NCBI GenBank assembly: GCA_021399435.1
Contig: JAJTUP010000001.1
Span: 3,968,001-4,032,000 of the forward strand
Direction: 5' to 3'
Length of the DNA: 64,000 nt
From: Diaporthe sp. PMI_573
Taxonomy: Eukaryota > Ascomycota > Sordariomycetes > Diaporthales > Diaporthaceae
In this document: piece by piece, positions 21,660-32,217 of the stretch
Position numbering within the stretch: position 1 is the stretch's first letter
Layout of the letters: each line of letters opens with the position of its first letter
Translations under genes and position numbers: made by a program
Notes under the pieces: model-generated
Told to the model about the DNA's origin: nothing
The model's input: the letters and a program-made list of their open reading frames with translations, nothing else
The model's database searches: none

Positions 21660-24050
21660 TGACGCTGTGGTTCGCTTGTGACATTAAGACAGCTCATTTT
21701 GTGTTGTGACGGTACACGGGCCAAGGCTTCACGATATTGGCATGAACACTAGGATTCCGCGCCTGTCACCAACGATGAGGTAATATGGGGTTTTACGGGA
21801 GTCTGGTATTAGGCCTCAGGATATTCCTACAGCACGTCTCAATCTCAGACAGTACGATTTATTTAAGGGAGCGATGCCCGTATAGCACATTTTTCAAGGA
21901 TGCCATCATTCTTCAGTGGGCCCAATTATGCCTCTCCATAACTTGTTGAACGTGTCATCCAGAGGTGCGGTGGCTCCATAACATGCCTCGAAATATTTTT
22001 GAGAATTGACTTCGAATAACTTGTGACTGCACTTGAGGATATGACTTGGTTAGACAGCTGATCACACATTTCTTGAACACACGTGAGAGCCCTGCGAGTT
22101 CAAGTCGTAGAACGCGAGATCTGATTGCGAAGCATAATTGGAGTAATTTCATTTAAAAAAAAAAAAAAAACTTGCCAATACCGTAGGGTGTAGTTATATA
22201 CGAAAACGTACATGTCTTGGAATCACTGGCTATCAATGATGGGATTCAGATCTCAATCTTGCTCGTAACTTGAATGCTTTTCTGGCTCAAAAAAAATACT
22301 CATTAAGCATCCTATTCTCTCGATCTAGCTGCCAAATACTGCAATTATAGGTTCCTAGCTACTGGCTGTAAGACAACCCGGACTGGTGGCGTTTCTGAAA
22401 CGCGGGTGGCCACATGTAATACGCAACCAAGGCGGACTTCGTGGGCCGCCTTCTCAGGGATATAGATGAGCTCGCCAAGATCTGTCAGTTGAAGCTTGGC
22501 TGATCCAGTCCTGGGCATTCCAGGGGTCATCTCAAATGGGACGGAATCCCACGCTGCAGCGGATCCGACCTCTTACTGCCAGTGTGTATAAAGTCCAAAA
22601 TCTCGTGCGCCATGTGGTTCGTACCATCCCACCGTTAAATTCAGAATTTTTTGTTTCGACCAAAATAGCCTTTGCTTCCTATTCCTAGGGCACATGCATC
22701 CTGTACTGTCACTGTAGGTTAAAGAAGTCGGTACATTTGCAATTCGCTCATTTGCCTGAACTCTCAGGTCCCAAGTGGCAGTGCACGTGGAAGAGTCGAG
22801 CATGTGATGGCATAAAGATAACATTGATACAGTCTATCCCCGTCAAATGAGAGAGTATCGTACTCTTTGAACGTCTCACACTGCCTGTTTTAACATGTGG
22901 CCACTGACTGTTTTCTGGCGCAGTGGACATATTATCGATCTCATTAAATGCCAGGCCTCGCAAAGTGCCGATTTTAGAAACCTCCTGTACACATTCAAAC
23001 ATAGACAAACAGGGTCATGATCGAACCCACATACAATATCCACTTCTCAATCCTCTAATGAGCACAAAATTATGTACAACGTACTACAGTCCTGTAAATT
23101 TAGAAATGATTTTCAATGATACAGCCTTGTTACGCTATGTCTGACTAGGGTACAGATTTTAGCAGGGGCCTATGACTTGAGGCAGACTTGAACCATGAAT
23201 GTGCCATCTCGCGTCATTGCGGATAACTTCGACGTGATGTCTACTTTTGCATTCGTCAATTCCACCCGATTACGTTTCACTACACACTGATTCGACCTAA
23301 TTTTTCTCTCTCTCCGATTCGTGCAAACCAAACCGCAAAATCTTCTCAGGCATGGCCACACGAGCGCGGGAACAGCCGACAGAGCTGCAACGATCGCCTG
23401 CAATGCTGCCTACCTAGGTATGCCACAGCCCTGGCCCGGGTATCCATCACTAGAGGCCGTGGCGAGTGTACAGGCCAGGATGGTGAGCTCGACCACACCC
23501 TGGCAAAGGACCGAATGTCCAGCACCACTCGCTGCGACTCAGTAAAGAGGCCGGAGTTTTCCTCAGCCACAGACAAGCTTTTGACGTGGGCGCGCGCAGC
23601 GCCTTGGCCAAAATTAGGAATGAGTGGGGCCTGCTGCCCGCATTGCCTCCACAATTCCGACGTCCACTCTGCCTCCTTCCGGCCATGCCTATTTTGATAC
23701 TACGGCTCTGGCTTATCTCCTTCGAGATATCTCGCACGTCGGCCCCGGCCAATGATGTGCCCATGGTACAATGATGTGATGCCGCACTTGCGAACCGCAC
23801 CTCGCGCTTCAGGGGTGGGAGGCAGGCAATTGCGCGGCAGTGCCGAGGCAATGACACCTGCTCTGGTTGCCCCTGTCTCTCGACTGTCCGGCAGCGTCGT
23901 ATCTTAAATACAAGTCAAATTTGGGTTATACCGGCATGGCTTTTACATTGTTCTTTGTGGTTCGTTCTCTTGCAGAAACACCTCTTTGCCTCCATCTTCC
24001 CCACATCCTGCCACCCAGGATCGGTTCGCACATACAGACGGTTCGTCGCC
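21660..24050. other. Intergenic region (2.4 kb), AT-rich
   Basis: No supported gene. It contains an A-run (22155-22170) and is AT-rich at about 21.9-23.3 kb. No frame shows a family signature. The right end is the OPT gene promoter. Confidence 0.45.
22155..22170. repeat. Poly-A tract
   Basis: A run of 16 A. No adjacent retroposed sequence or target duplication was recognised, so it is reported only as a homopolymer. Confidence 0.8.
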
Positions 24051-27000
24051 ATGGCCACCGACATCCACCAAGTCGGGTCGGAGAACCCTCCTTCATCCGA
24101 GAAGGACCGAGTCGACGAGAAGAATACTGCCGTCACCAGTGATGTCGAAGGAAAGTTTGACGATGACAGCAAGCGGCTGGTAGCAGACCGGGCAGAAGCG
24201 ACGGAGCTTACGCCTGTGGAGGCTTTCAAGTGGAACGTCGAAGGGGACCAGTCACCATGTAAAGCCTATCCTACATCATTGCTCCACGGTTATTTACCCT
24301 ACGGAGATTTTCCTTGGAGATGTTCTCCCAGAGGAGCCTATCCTCAGAAGCCCTTCATCTTCATTTTATCCCGATGCTGACCTGTGTTAGTCCCGGAGGT
24401 TGCAGCCTGCGTGCCTAATACAGATGATCCGAGTCTCCCTTGCAACAGTGAGTGTCGTCTCCTCTCCCTCTCACTCTCACTCAGTTCTCGTTGACGACTT
24501 TACTGACCATTTGTCCAAGCTTTCCGTGCTTGGTTCTTGACTAGTGTGTTTGTTGTTGTGTTTGCCGGCTGTAATCAATTCTTTGGACTTCGGTACCCTT
24601 CGCTGTCTATCGGTTATGTCGTCGCCCAACTTCTCGTCTTTCCCGTTGGCCGGGCGTGGGAGCTTCTTCCCCGGTGGAGACTCCCTCTGGGTCCTTTTTC
24701 GTTCGACATCAATCCGGGACGCTTCAGCATCAAGGAACACGCCCTAATTGTCATCTGCGTCAATATCAGTTCCAGCGTCGCCTATGCATCGGGCGCACTC
24801 GTCTCGATCATCAGCCCAGTTTATTGGGATCGTGACTTCGGCGCAGGCTTTTCATTCATCTTCCTCCTGACCACACAGATGCTCGGCTTCGGGCTCGCCG
24901 GCCTTTCACGTCGGTGGTTGGTCTACCCAGCCGCGCTCATCTGGCCGTCTACGCTGTCTTCGACCGTCCTTTTCCGTGCTCTGCATGAGCCACAGGAAAA
25001 TTCCCCGGCAAATGGGTGGACCATATCAAGATACCGGTTTTTCTCGTATTTTACAGTCTTCGCGTTCGTGCTCTTCTGGTTCCCTGACTACATCTGGACG
25101 AGCCTCAGCACCTTCGCCTTTGTCACCTGGATTGCGCCTCACAACCAAAAGGTGAACACAATCTTTGGAATGAACTCTGGATTGGGTCTCCTGCCAATCA
25201 GCTTCGACTGGACGCAGATCAACTACGCCGGCTCACCCCTCACCACGCCGTTCTACATCACTTGCAATGCATTTGCGGTGGTCGTTCTGTTCTACCTTTT
25301 CCTCTCGCCCATTCTGTATTATTCAAACGTTTGGCAGAGCGCATACTTGCCACTGCTCTCCTCAAGCACCTTCGACAATACCGGCTCGTCGTACAACATC
25401 ACACGGGTCGTCGACGATAATCTGAACTTTGTGCTGTCCAAGTACCAGGAATATTCACCAATGTACATCTCAATGTCTTACTCGCTAACGTACGCTCTGT
25501 CTTTTGCCGCCGTCACGGCAATAGTGGTGCACACGTACCTGTACAACGGCGCTGAGATCTGGGCCAAATTCAAGAATTCGAGACATGGAGGGGAGGATAT
25601 CCACAAGCGGCTGATGAATAACTACAAAGAGGTGCCAGACTGGTGGTACGGTGTATTAACCGTGGTGGTTGTAGCACTCGGCTGCGTAACTGTTTCCTAC
25701 TGTCAGTATCATTCTTCTCCTTTTACGGATGCCCATTATTTAGGTTTTGGAATATTCCAGAACGCATCACTTTTGGGATCCTTAGCAGGTGACTAACACA
25801 CACTAGGGGACACCGGGCTGCCAGTCTGGGGGTTCATTGTGGTGTGTTTCGGCATGGGAGTGGTTCTCATCATACCTGAAGGCATTCTGGAAGGAACCAC
25901 GAATCAGAGAGTGTAAGTTCAACCCTGGAATTGTCTGTGATCCTGGCACTGACAGCAAACATCTTAGCTTTCTTAACATCATTACTGAACTCATCGCTGG
26001 CTATGCATGGCCGGGTCGAGCCATTGCCAACATGTGTGTGAAGTGTTACGGATACAACAGTGTCAAACATGGCAGTAAGCAGCTTTTGGATACAACCTTA
26101 ACCCCTTCAAGAAGTAATCTCTCCTATCTGTGGCCCAGCCTCAAAGAACTCATTACACTGGTGGTTTGAGATAGGCTATGGCCACACTGTGGCCCCTTAT
26201 TTCCCCTAGTTGTATGAAACTACTCACTTGGTGCTCTGATAACTGACTCTGAATGCTGCAGTGGACTTTGCACAGGATTTAAAGCTAGGCCAATACATGA
26301 AGATCCCTCCACGGGTCTTGTTCGTTGGTCAGTTGTACTCGTCAGTCTTAGCGACTGCCACACAAACCGGAGGTAAGCCTTTGAATCAGTTCAACTCTTG
26401 AGATGATTATGTGCTGATAAACGATCATCAGTTTTGCGCTGGATGATTGGCAATATACCCAAGCTTTGCCACAGCGACAACACGCAGCGTTTTACCTGTG
26501 CCGGCGCCAAGGTCGTCTACAACGCCTCGCTAATCTGGGGCACAATCGGCCCGCAACGCATGTTCCAGGTCGGGCAGATATATCACGCAACAGTATACTT
26601 CTTCATCATTGGGCCGGTCGTGACCGTGCTGGTCTACCTGCTCTACAGACGGTATCCAAACAGCTGGGTGCGCTTCATCAACGTGCCCATCTTCTTTAAC
26701 GCCGCAGGCAACATCCCGCCGGCCAACACGACGCAGTACAGCCTGTGGTTCATTTTCGGCTTCCTCTTCAACTATTTGATCCGCAAGCGGGCATTTGCCT
26801 GGTGGAAGAGGTATAACTATCGTAAGCATCACTCTTCTCCTCTTATGGATCCCTGTCTTTCATGTTTTGGAACGTTCCAGAATGCAACACTTTAGGCTCC
26901 GTAACAGGTGACTAACAGCCAGAAGTCCTACAAAGTGCCATGGACACCGGCACCGCGCTAGCCACGATCATCATCTTCTTCGCCCTGAGCTACCACAATG

Positions 27001-27116
27001 TGAAGCTCAAGTGGTGGGGGAACACCGTCGGCTCGGACACGGACGATGCCAACTCTGTGCCGTGGCTCACTGTTGCAGACGGCGAGATCTTCGGGAAAGG
27101 CCCGGGGCAATTTTGA
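24051..27116 (+). CDS. OPT-family oligopeptide transporter (784 aa, eight exons)
   Basis: Exons are 24051-24258, 24391-24447, 24520-25701, 25807-25912, 25968-26074, 26262-26372, 26432-26821 and 26923-27116; all phases agree and 784 aa is a typical length. OPT proteins are proton-coupled importers of small peptides, glutathione or metal-chelate conjugates at the plasma membrane. Signatures are [17 protein letters not shown] near the first membrane span, [11 protein letters not shown], and K-I-P-P-R. There are about 14-16 hydrophobic segments and the C-terminal K-W-W-G-N-T-V. Three of its seven introns are introner-like: 25702-25806 and 26822-26922 (family A) and 26075-26261 (family B). An in-frame upstream Met at 23955 exists but would prepend an atypical segment; the start at 24051 fits the family better. 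Confidence 0.92.
25702..25806 (+). mobile_element. Introner-like element, family A copy 1 (OPT intron 3)
   Basis: A 105-nt intron inserted after the first base of a Trp codon (phase 1). It starts GTCAGTATCATTCTTCTCCT and ends with GATCC-TTAGCAGGTGACTAAC then CACACACTAG. It is near-identical over its length to the introns at 26822 and 29043, while the flanking exons are unrelated. The branch site is CTAAC. Confidence 0.85.
26075..26261 (+). mobile_element. Introner-like element, family B copy 1 (OPT intron 5)
   Basis: A 187-nt phase-1 intron (exon ...GGCA, then TGGAC). It shares with the intron at 37500: CTTTTGGATACAA (26083-26095), ACCCCTTCAAGAA (26101-26113), GGCTATGGCCAC (26174-26185) and TGATAACTGACTCTGAA (26237-26253), in the same order and spacing. 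It contains a perfect inverted repeat at 26180-26194 (GGCCACA, one base, TGTGGCC). Confidence 0.88.
26822..26922 (+). mobile_element. Introner-like element, family A copy 2 (OPT intron 7)
   Basis: A 101-nt phase-1 intron. It shares its first 20 bases exactly with the esterase intron at 29043, and the block CAGGTGACTAACA with the OPT intron at 25702. It ends AGCCAG. The exon junction resumes the OPT C-terminus in frame. Confidence 0.88.
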
Positions 27117-27212
27117 TTATATGCAGCCAAGAATGATCTCAAGCATTAGAATAGAATTCGTGGAGTAGATGTAGACACATGCTACAAGCTCATACTAGCG
27201 AGACTTGCCCGA
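27117..27212. other. Convergent gap between OPT and cyclophilin genes
   Basis: Under 100 bases separate the two stop codons, so the 3' UTRs must overlap or be very short. Confidence 0.6.
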
Positions 27213-27842
27213 TCAACCTACAGTCCTACACTCCACGATCTTGACTGTCTGCACCGGGCGATCCTGCATCTCTGTCTTGACGCCACCAATCTTCCTCAGC
27301 GTGTCCATACTGCTCTGGGAATTCGCAGCCACCCTGCCAAAGACGGTGTGCTTGCCGTCCAGGTGGTCGCATTCCCCCAGTGTTATGAAGAACTGACTCC
27401 CGTTCGTCCCGGGCCCCGCGTTGGCCATGCTCAGCACGCCCGGCCCGTCGTGCGACAGCCCTTGGACGATCTCGTCGCCGAACTTTCCACCCCAGGCCGA
27501 CTTGCCGCCGGTCCCGTCGGCGCGGGTGTAGTCGCCGCCCTGGATCATGAAGCCCTTGATGATGCGATGGAAGATGATGTTATCGTACTTGCCCGCGTTG
27601 GCGAGCGTGATGAAGTTTAGGCATGTCTAAAAGAAAATGTTATTCAAAAGCAGCCATGCAGATCAAAGTTGGACACTGCACAGAAAGCACTGTACCTTGG
27701 GAGTTTGTTCGGTATGCAACTCAAGCTCAATATCGCCAAAATTTGTCTTCATCAGCACGCGTTGGGGCAATGGGCCCGTCGGCTCCTGTCCTTCCACCAG
27801 GAGTGGAGGCTCAGATTTGAAAAGCTTCTTGAAGAAGGACAT
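27213..27842 (-). CDS. Cyclophilin-type peptidyl-prolyl isomerase, PPIL1-like (186 aa)
   Basis: Exon 1 is 27696-27842 and exon 2 is 27213-27626; the 69-nt intron has a GTACAG donor and phase 0. Cyclophilins isomerise X-Pro bonds; PPIL1-type members associate with the spliceosome. Visible signatures are the catalytic [29 protein letters not shown] and [11 protein letters not shown]. The C-terminal Q-D-R-P-V pattern also matches PPIL1. The Trp that contacts cyclosporin A in cyclophilin A is His here (C-D-H-L-D-G), so drug affinity may be low. An N-terminal extension of about 30 residues (M-S-F-F-K-K-L-F) precedes the domain. It is convergent with the OPT gene and divergent from the esterase gene. 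Confidence 0.92.
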
Positions 27843-28310
27843 TATGTATTAAGTGGTGTTCTCGTTGTATGGGAGGGAGTATCGAATCTGTTACAGTATT
27901 ACAGCGACTTGGAAGTTGCAAATGAGAAGCCCTTCACCGCCTATTGTCGAACACGAGATTTAGGTACCTAGCCTCCCAGTGAGTATGGCATTACGTAAGC
28001 CAGGTTTTAACGAAACCCAGATCGAGGCCGAAACGAATCTTAATACGGAGCAACGGCAGCCCCCCTCAACCTAGAACCGGGCAGGATCAATTCGGAACTC
28101 TGCGGCTGGGACGGAGGTTCTCAAGCAGTGCTTCGGGGCTGTGATCAAATCATTTCTGCCGGACTTATCGGCGACTTGATACAATTATCGGGTATTCTGC
28201 CACTCGCGTGCTTACTGTTCTATCTTGCATCTTTCCGGCGGGGCTCATTTTGCCAGCGATCGGCGCATATCACTCGAGCAGTTCGCCAGCCACCCATCCC
28301 GCTCCAATCG
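27843..28310. other. Divergent promoter region, cyclophilin and esterase
   Basis: About 470 bases. A frame upstream of the chosen esterase start is open to an ATG at 28128 but would add a second hydrophobic segment not expected of the family. No other feature is seen. Confidence 0.45.
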
Positions 28311-29540
28311 ATGCCTCGGCGTATGAAGTTCCCGATTTACCTCTTCCTGCAGTGTTTTGGAATTGTCTCTATCATGTTGCTTGGGTTCAAACTCATTTTC
28401 CCTGCCCTCCTCGCATCACACGCAAGCGGCGCAAGCCCGGCGCAAGTCGTCTTGAGTGATGCTTCTACAGAACAGCCCCAGACCGGCAATGTCGCTTACG
28501 CTCTTCCTACGGAGCGCACCTTTCTGTTGAACGTACCGGCTGCCTATAAACATGAAGAACCACATCCGCTGGTGCTCTCGTTTCACGGAGGCAAGTCACC
28601 TCTGGCGTTGATGCCAGATTTATTAACAATGAATTTACTTGCTCACGCACGTGACAGCTGGAGGCTTCAGTGAGAAACAGCAGCGCATCACTGAACTCTC
28701 CGATCCGTCCCTAAACATAGCAGGGAAGCCTTTCCTCACAGCCTATGCACAGGGCGTGAACAACACCGAGTGGAACATGAGACACATTTGGAAAGGGGCC
28801 CCATATGCCAATTCATCGGTTGACGATATCGCCTACGTGTTCGACATGATCGAGACCATCTCATCCACGTACACCATCGACCGATCCCGCATCTACGCAT
28901 GCGGAAAGTCCAACGGCGGAGGCTTCACAGCCCTCCTGGCATGCCGCCCAGACACCTCCAGCGTCATCGCAGCTTTTGCACCCGTCAGCCCGGCGCTGTA
29001 CCAGGGCACTTACGCTTTTCACAACTGCACGCCCTCCCGGCCGTAAGCATCACTCTTCTCCTGTCACGGATCCCCGTCTTTCGTGTTTTGTAAATTTCTA
29101 GAATACAACACTTTAGGATCCGTAGCAGGACTAACGTCATACTTAGAGCCCCCATCTTCCACATCCACGGAATTGAGGACGTCATCACCCCGTTCTACGG
29201 GCGGACGCCCGAGGAGGGCAGCTTCGGGCCGGAGCCGGACGTCCGGCTGTGGCGGCGGCAATGGGCGGAGCGCAACGGCTGCGCTAGAGGCGTGTACCCT
29301 GGCCAGTTCCCCCAGCCCGACAGCGTCGAGGAGGTCCACCAGGGGGCGTGGGAGGAGGTCTGGGACTGCCCTGGCGCCGAGGTCAGGGCCCTGAGCGTCG
29401 AGGGCCTGGGCCATGCGTGGCCCTCGACTATCGGCTTGGACTTGGCCGGACGGCCAAATCATACGGCAAACTTCAACCTGACGAATCAGCATCTGGTGCA
29501 GTTCTTCTCGAGGCACTCTCTTGGGACAGTTTCTGGATAG
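28311..29540 (+). CDS. Feruloyl-esterase C-like alpha/beta hydrolase (352 aa, three exons)
   Basis: Exons are 28311-28590, 28658-29042 and 29147-29540. Family: secreted esterases of the PHB-depolymerase/FaeC fold that release ferulic acid from plant cell-wall polysaccharide. An N-terminal hydrophobic segment (about residues 8-33) acts as signal peptide or anchor. The nucleophile motif is G-K-S-N-G-G-G with Ser at about 178, preceded by the oxyanion loop F-H-G-A-G-G. The acid is Asp at about 233 (H-G-I-E-D) and the base is His at about 311 (G-L-G-H-A-W). Intron 1 is a GC-AG intron with a GCAAGT donor. Intron 2 (29043-29146) is an introner-like element. The start could also be 28323 (MKF) or 28128. 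It may work with the neighbouring transporter and P450 in plant-material use, which is inference. Confidence 0.85.
29043..29146 (+). mobile_element. Introner-like element, family A copy 3 (esterase intron 2)
   Basis: A 104-nt phase-2 intron. The first 20 bases are identical to the OPT intron at 26822. It shares CAACACTTTAGG with that copy and a GGATCCGTAGCAGG-type block with both OPT copies. The host gene is unrelated to OPT and the exon flanks share nothing. Confidence 0.88.
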
Positions 29541-30446
29541 GCGGGAGTGTGTTGGTTCCCAAGGCCGGTCTGATCCTCCTCGGGAGGTCCATCCGTAAGC
29601 CAAGGGGCAAATATTTCGTCGAACACCGGCATGTATGTCGAAAAGGACTCTCCCATTGTCCTTCACGGTTTAAATTGTCGATTTCGGGAGAACATTAGAT
29701 CCGGGTTTGTGGTGTCCGTGTTCTTATAGTTATAGGACATTCTATAATGTATAGCTTTGTGCCTAGGTCAAGTAGTTAAATAAGGCGTTCACTGCTGGAT
29801 CATTATGAATCTTGCAGCCTGATAGGATGGTATAAAGCCTATGCATCCATTTCAGTATCACAACCTGTGGTGTATTAGCTGAGATTGGGTCGGCCCCGTC
29901 CCTCGACACAAACGGCGGCCGGTTTCCACTGCTTGGCGCCTGTATTTGGACTCAACTGCTCGTTATCTAAATATGAATCCCATCAATGCTTCATGAGTTT
30001 TATTGCGGAAGCTAAATGCCAACTGTATCTTTGTTCGGATGTCTTAATCCGCCACACTATTTGTGCTCCAGTCGCTGTGTCAGCGGATCTGCAATGATGA
30101 CTGTCAGCCTCGGTGTCATCACCGGCTGCCCGCAGCACCAGCCCAATACAACCAAGCCAAGCAACCCGACAAAATCGAAAGGGAATTCCGAACACACGGC
30201 AAATCATGATGGAAACTCATTCTGGTGTTAGGGCCATGACATTTTCGGCTCCCGAGCTTCGTCAAGCGCTACAGCAACTCAGCTTCTCCACGGTCTTCTG
30301 GAATTAGCAAGACACCTATTGGTACTTGGCCTTCTATTTTCAATGTCCACAAAAGGTCAAATCCGCCAAGAAACCTTGGCCTTTCTCAACCATTCATCAT
30401 GTTGTGAGGCGTCCACACGCTTCAACATACTACCCAATCGGCATAC
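29541..30446. other. Intergenic region, esterase to P450
   Basis: The 3' flank of the esterase and the promoter of the P450. No supported gene or repeat. Confidence 0.45.
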
Positions 30447-32217
30447 TTGGCGATGGATTCTCTTTTCAGCAACCTCCTCGGAGGGCTCAAACTACTTCCT
30501 TCGCTCGCACTCGGCACCTTGGCACTGCTTATAGGATATATCGTGACAAACGAGTATATACGCCGGAAAAGCATGATTCCAGGCCTCCCGAGCCCACCAC
30601 AACAAATGGTTTTCGGGCATCTGCCGTACTTTGCACACAAGGGTGTAGCAGAGCCCTGTCGCGAGTGGTCAGAGAAGTACGGGCCAGTATACCAGATCAA
30701 ATTGGGAAATATCACCGCGGTTACAGTGAATACAGCGGCGGCAGCCAAGCATATTTTCGGTCATCAAAGCCATGCCACAAGCTCGAGGCCTGAACTGTTT
30801 ACGCTGCACAAGGTTTGTTCCGAATATCTCCAACCAGCAGTGTCCGTGGAGCTGGATGGCTTGTAATGCGTTCACCACTAATTGATTGTCTTCTAACAGC
30901 TTGTCAACAATGCTTCGGGGACACCCATTGGACAAACTCCGTACAATGACTCATTGAAGAGACGTCGACGAGCTGCGGCAGCGGCTTTGAACAGACCGAT
31001 GGTGCAGACGTATGTAAGTAAATGGGGCTAATTGGCATTAAGCCTTTTCATGCGAGAAGAAGGTTTACACCGCTGATCCTGAAATATGCCGCTCACCGTA
31101 GGTGACGCATCTTGATCTCGAGACTCGGCATTTCATCAGAGACCTATTGTACTACGGAAAAAATGGCTCTGTGGCCATGAATCCAATTCACTCCATACAG
31201 CGCATGTCACTCTCCCTGGTCCTGACACTCAACTGGGGCGTTCGAATGCGATCTCAAGACGACGCGCTCTTCTCAGAAATCGTACACGTGGAGGAGGAGC
31301 TAAACTGCTTCCGCGGCTCCAGCGCTTCCCTGCAGGACTACGTGCCGCTCTGGCGACTCTTTCCGTCCAAGTCGGCCCAAGCCATCGCCCTGCGGAACAG
31401 ACGGGACGCCTACATCCTGAAGTTTGACCAGGAGCTGCGGGAGCGGGTGAGGCTGGGCACGCACGCCTCGTGCATCCAAGCCAACGTCATGGTCGACCCA
31501 GAGGCCAAGGTCAGCGAGGAGGAGGTGCGGTCCATCAGCCTGTCGATGCTGTCGGCCGGCTTCGAGACGGTTGGGGCCACGGTCGCGTGGAGCCTGGGCT
31601 TTTTCGCTGCGCACCCTGAAATTCAGGATCGGGCGTACCGTGAGATCAGTAAGATGTACGGTGAGGATCAACCGCTTTGCGACCCACAGGAGGACATGAA
31701 GTGTGAGTACGTGGCGGCTTTGGTGAAGGAGTGTTTACGATTTTTCTGCGTGGTGCGGATGAACCTGCCCCGATCGACAATCAAGGAGGTGGAATACAAC
31801 GGGAAGATCGTACCACCCGGGACGCTTATGCTCTGCAACAACATGGCTTGCAACTTTGGTAGGCTCCTCTCCACTCCATGCATGCAATGTCCCCTTGACT
31901 GATTCTCAGACCCCGAGTTATGGCCTGACGCCCATGTCTTCCGACCGGAAAGATGGGCTGAGCATCCTGATGCACCGCTATTTACCTACGGCCTCGGCTA
32001 CAGAATGTGCGTGGGTGCGATTCTGGCCAACCGCGAGCTGTACATGATTTTCATGAGAATACTTCACACCTTCAGGATCGAGAAAAGCGGCGAGTTCGAC
32101 GATAATCCTGTTACTGGTATTAGAGATGCCCGCGAGCTAGTGGCCATGCCCAGGCCATACAAGGCGTATTTCGTTCCAAGGCACAAAGGCTTCTTAGAGT
32201 CCGTCTTGGGTGAGTGA
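30447..32217 (+). CDS. Cytochrome P450, CYP504-like (514 aa, four exons)
   Basis: Exons are 30447-30812, 30900-31013, 31102-31858 and 31910-32217; all phases agree. An N-terminal membrane anchor (about residues 14-32) is followed by the proline-rich hinge I-P-G-L-P-S-P-P. The I-helix is S-A-G-F-E-T-V-G-A, the ExxR motif K-E-C-L-R, the meander F-R-P-E-R-W, and the haem loop F-T-Y-G-L-G-Y-R-M-C-V-G with Cys at about 446. The overall pattern (L-Q-D-Y-V-P-L-W-R-L; H-A-S-C-I-Q-A-N-V-M-V-D-P-E-A-K) resembles CYP504 phenylacetate hydroxylases, which open the aromatic-acid route to homogentisate. The intron 1 donor is GTTTGT, a weaker match, but its removal rejoins family sequence. The exact substrate is uncertain. 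Confidence 0.9.

Noticed and set aside
22155..22170. Poly-A tract as a retrotransposon or processed-pseudogene tail
   Set aside because: No open frame, target duplication or gene-like sequence upstream supports retroposition.
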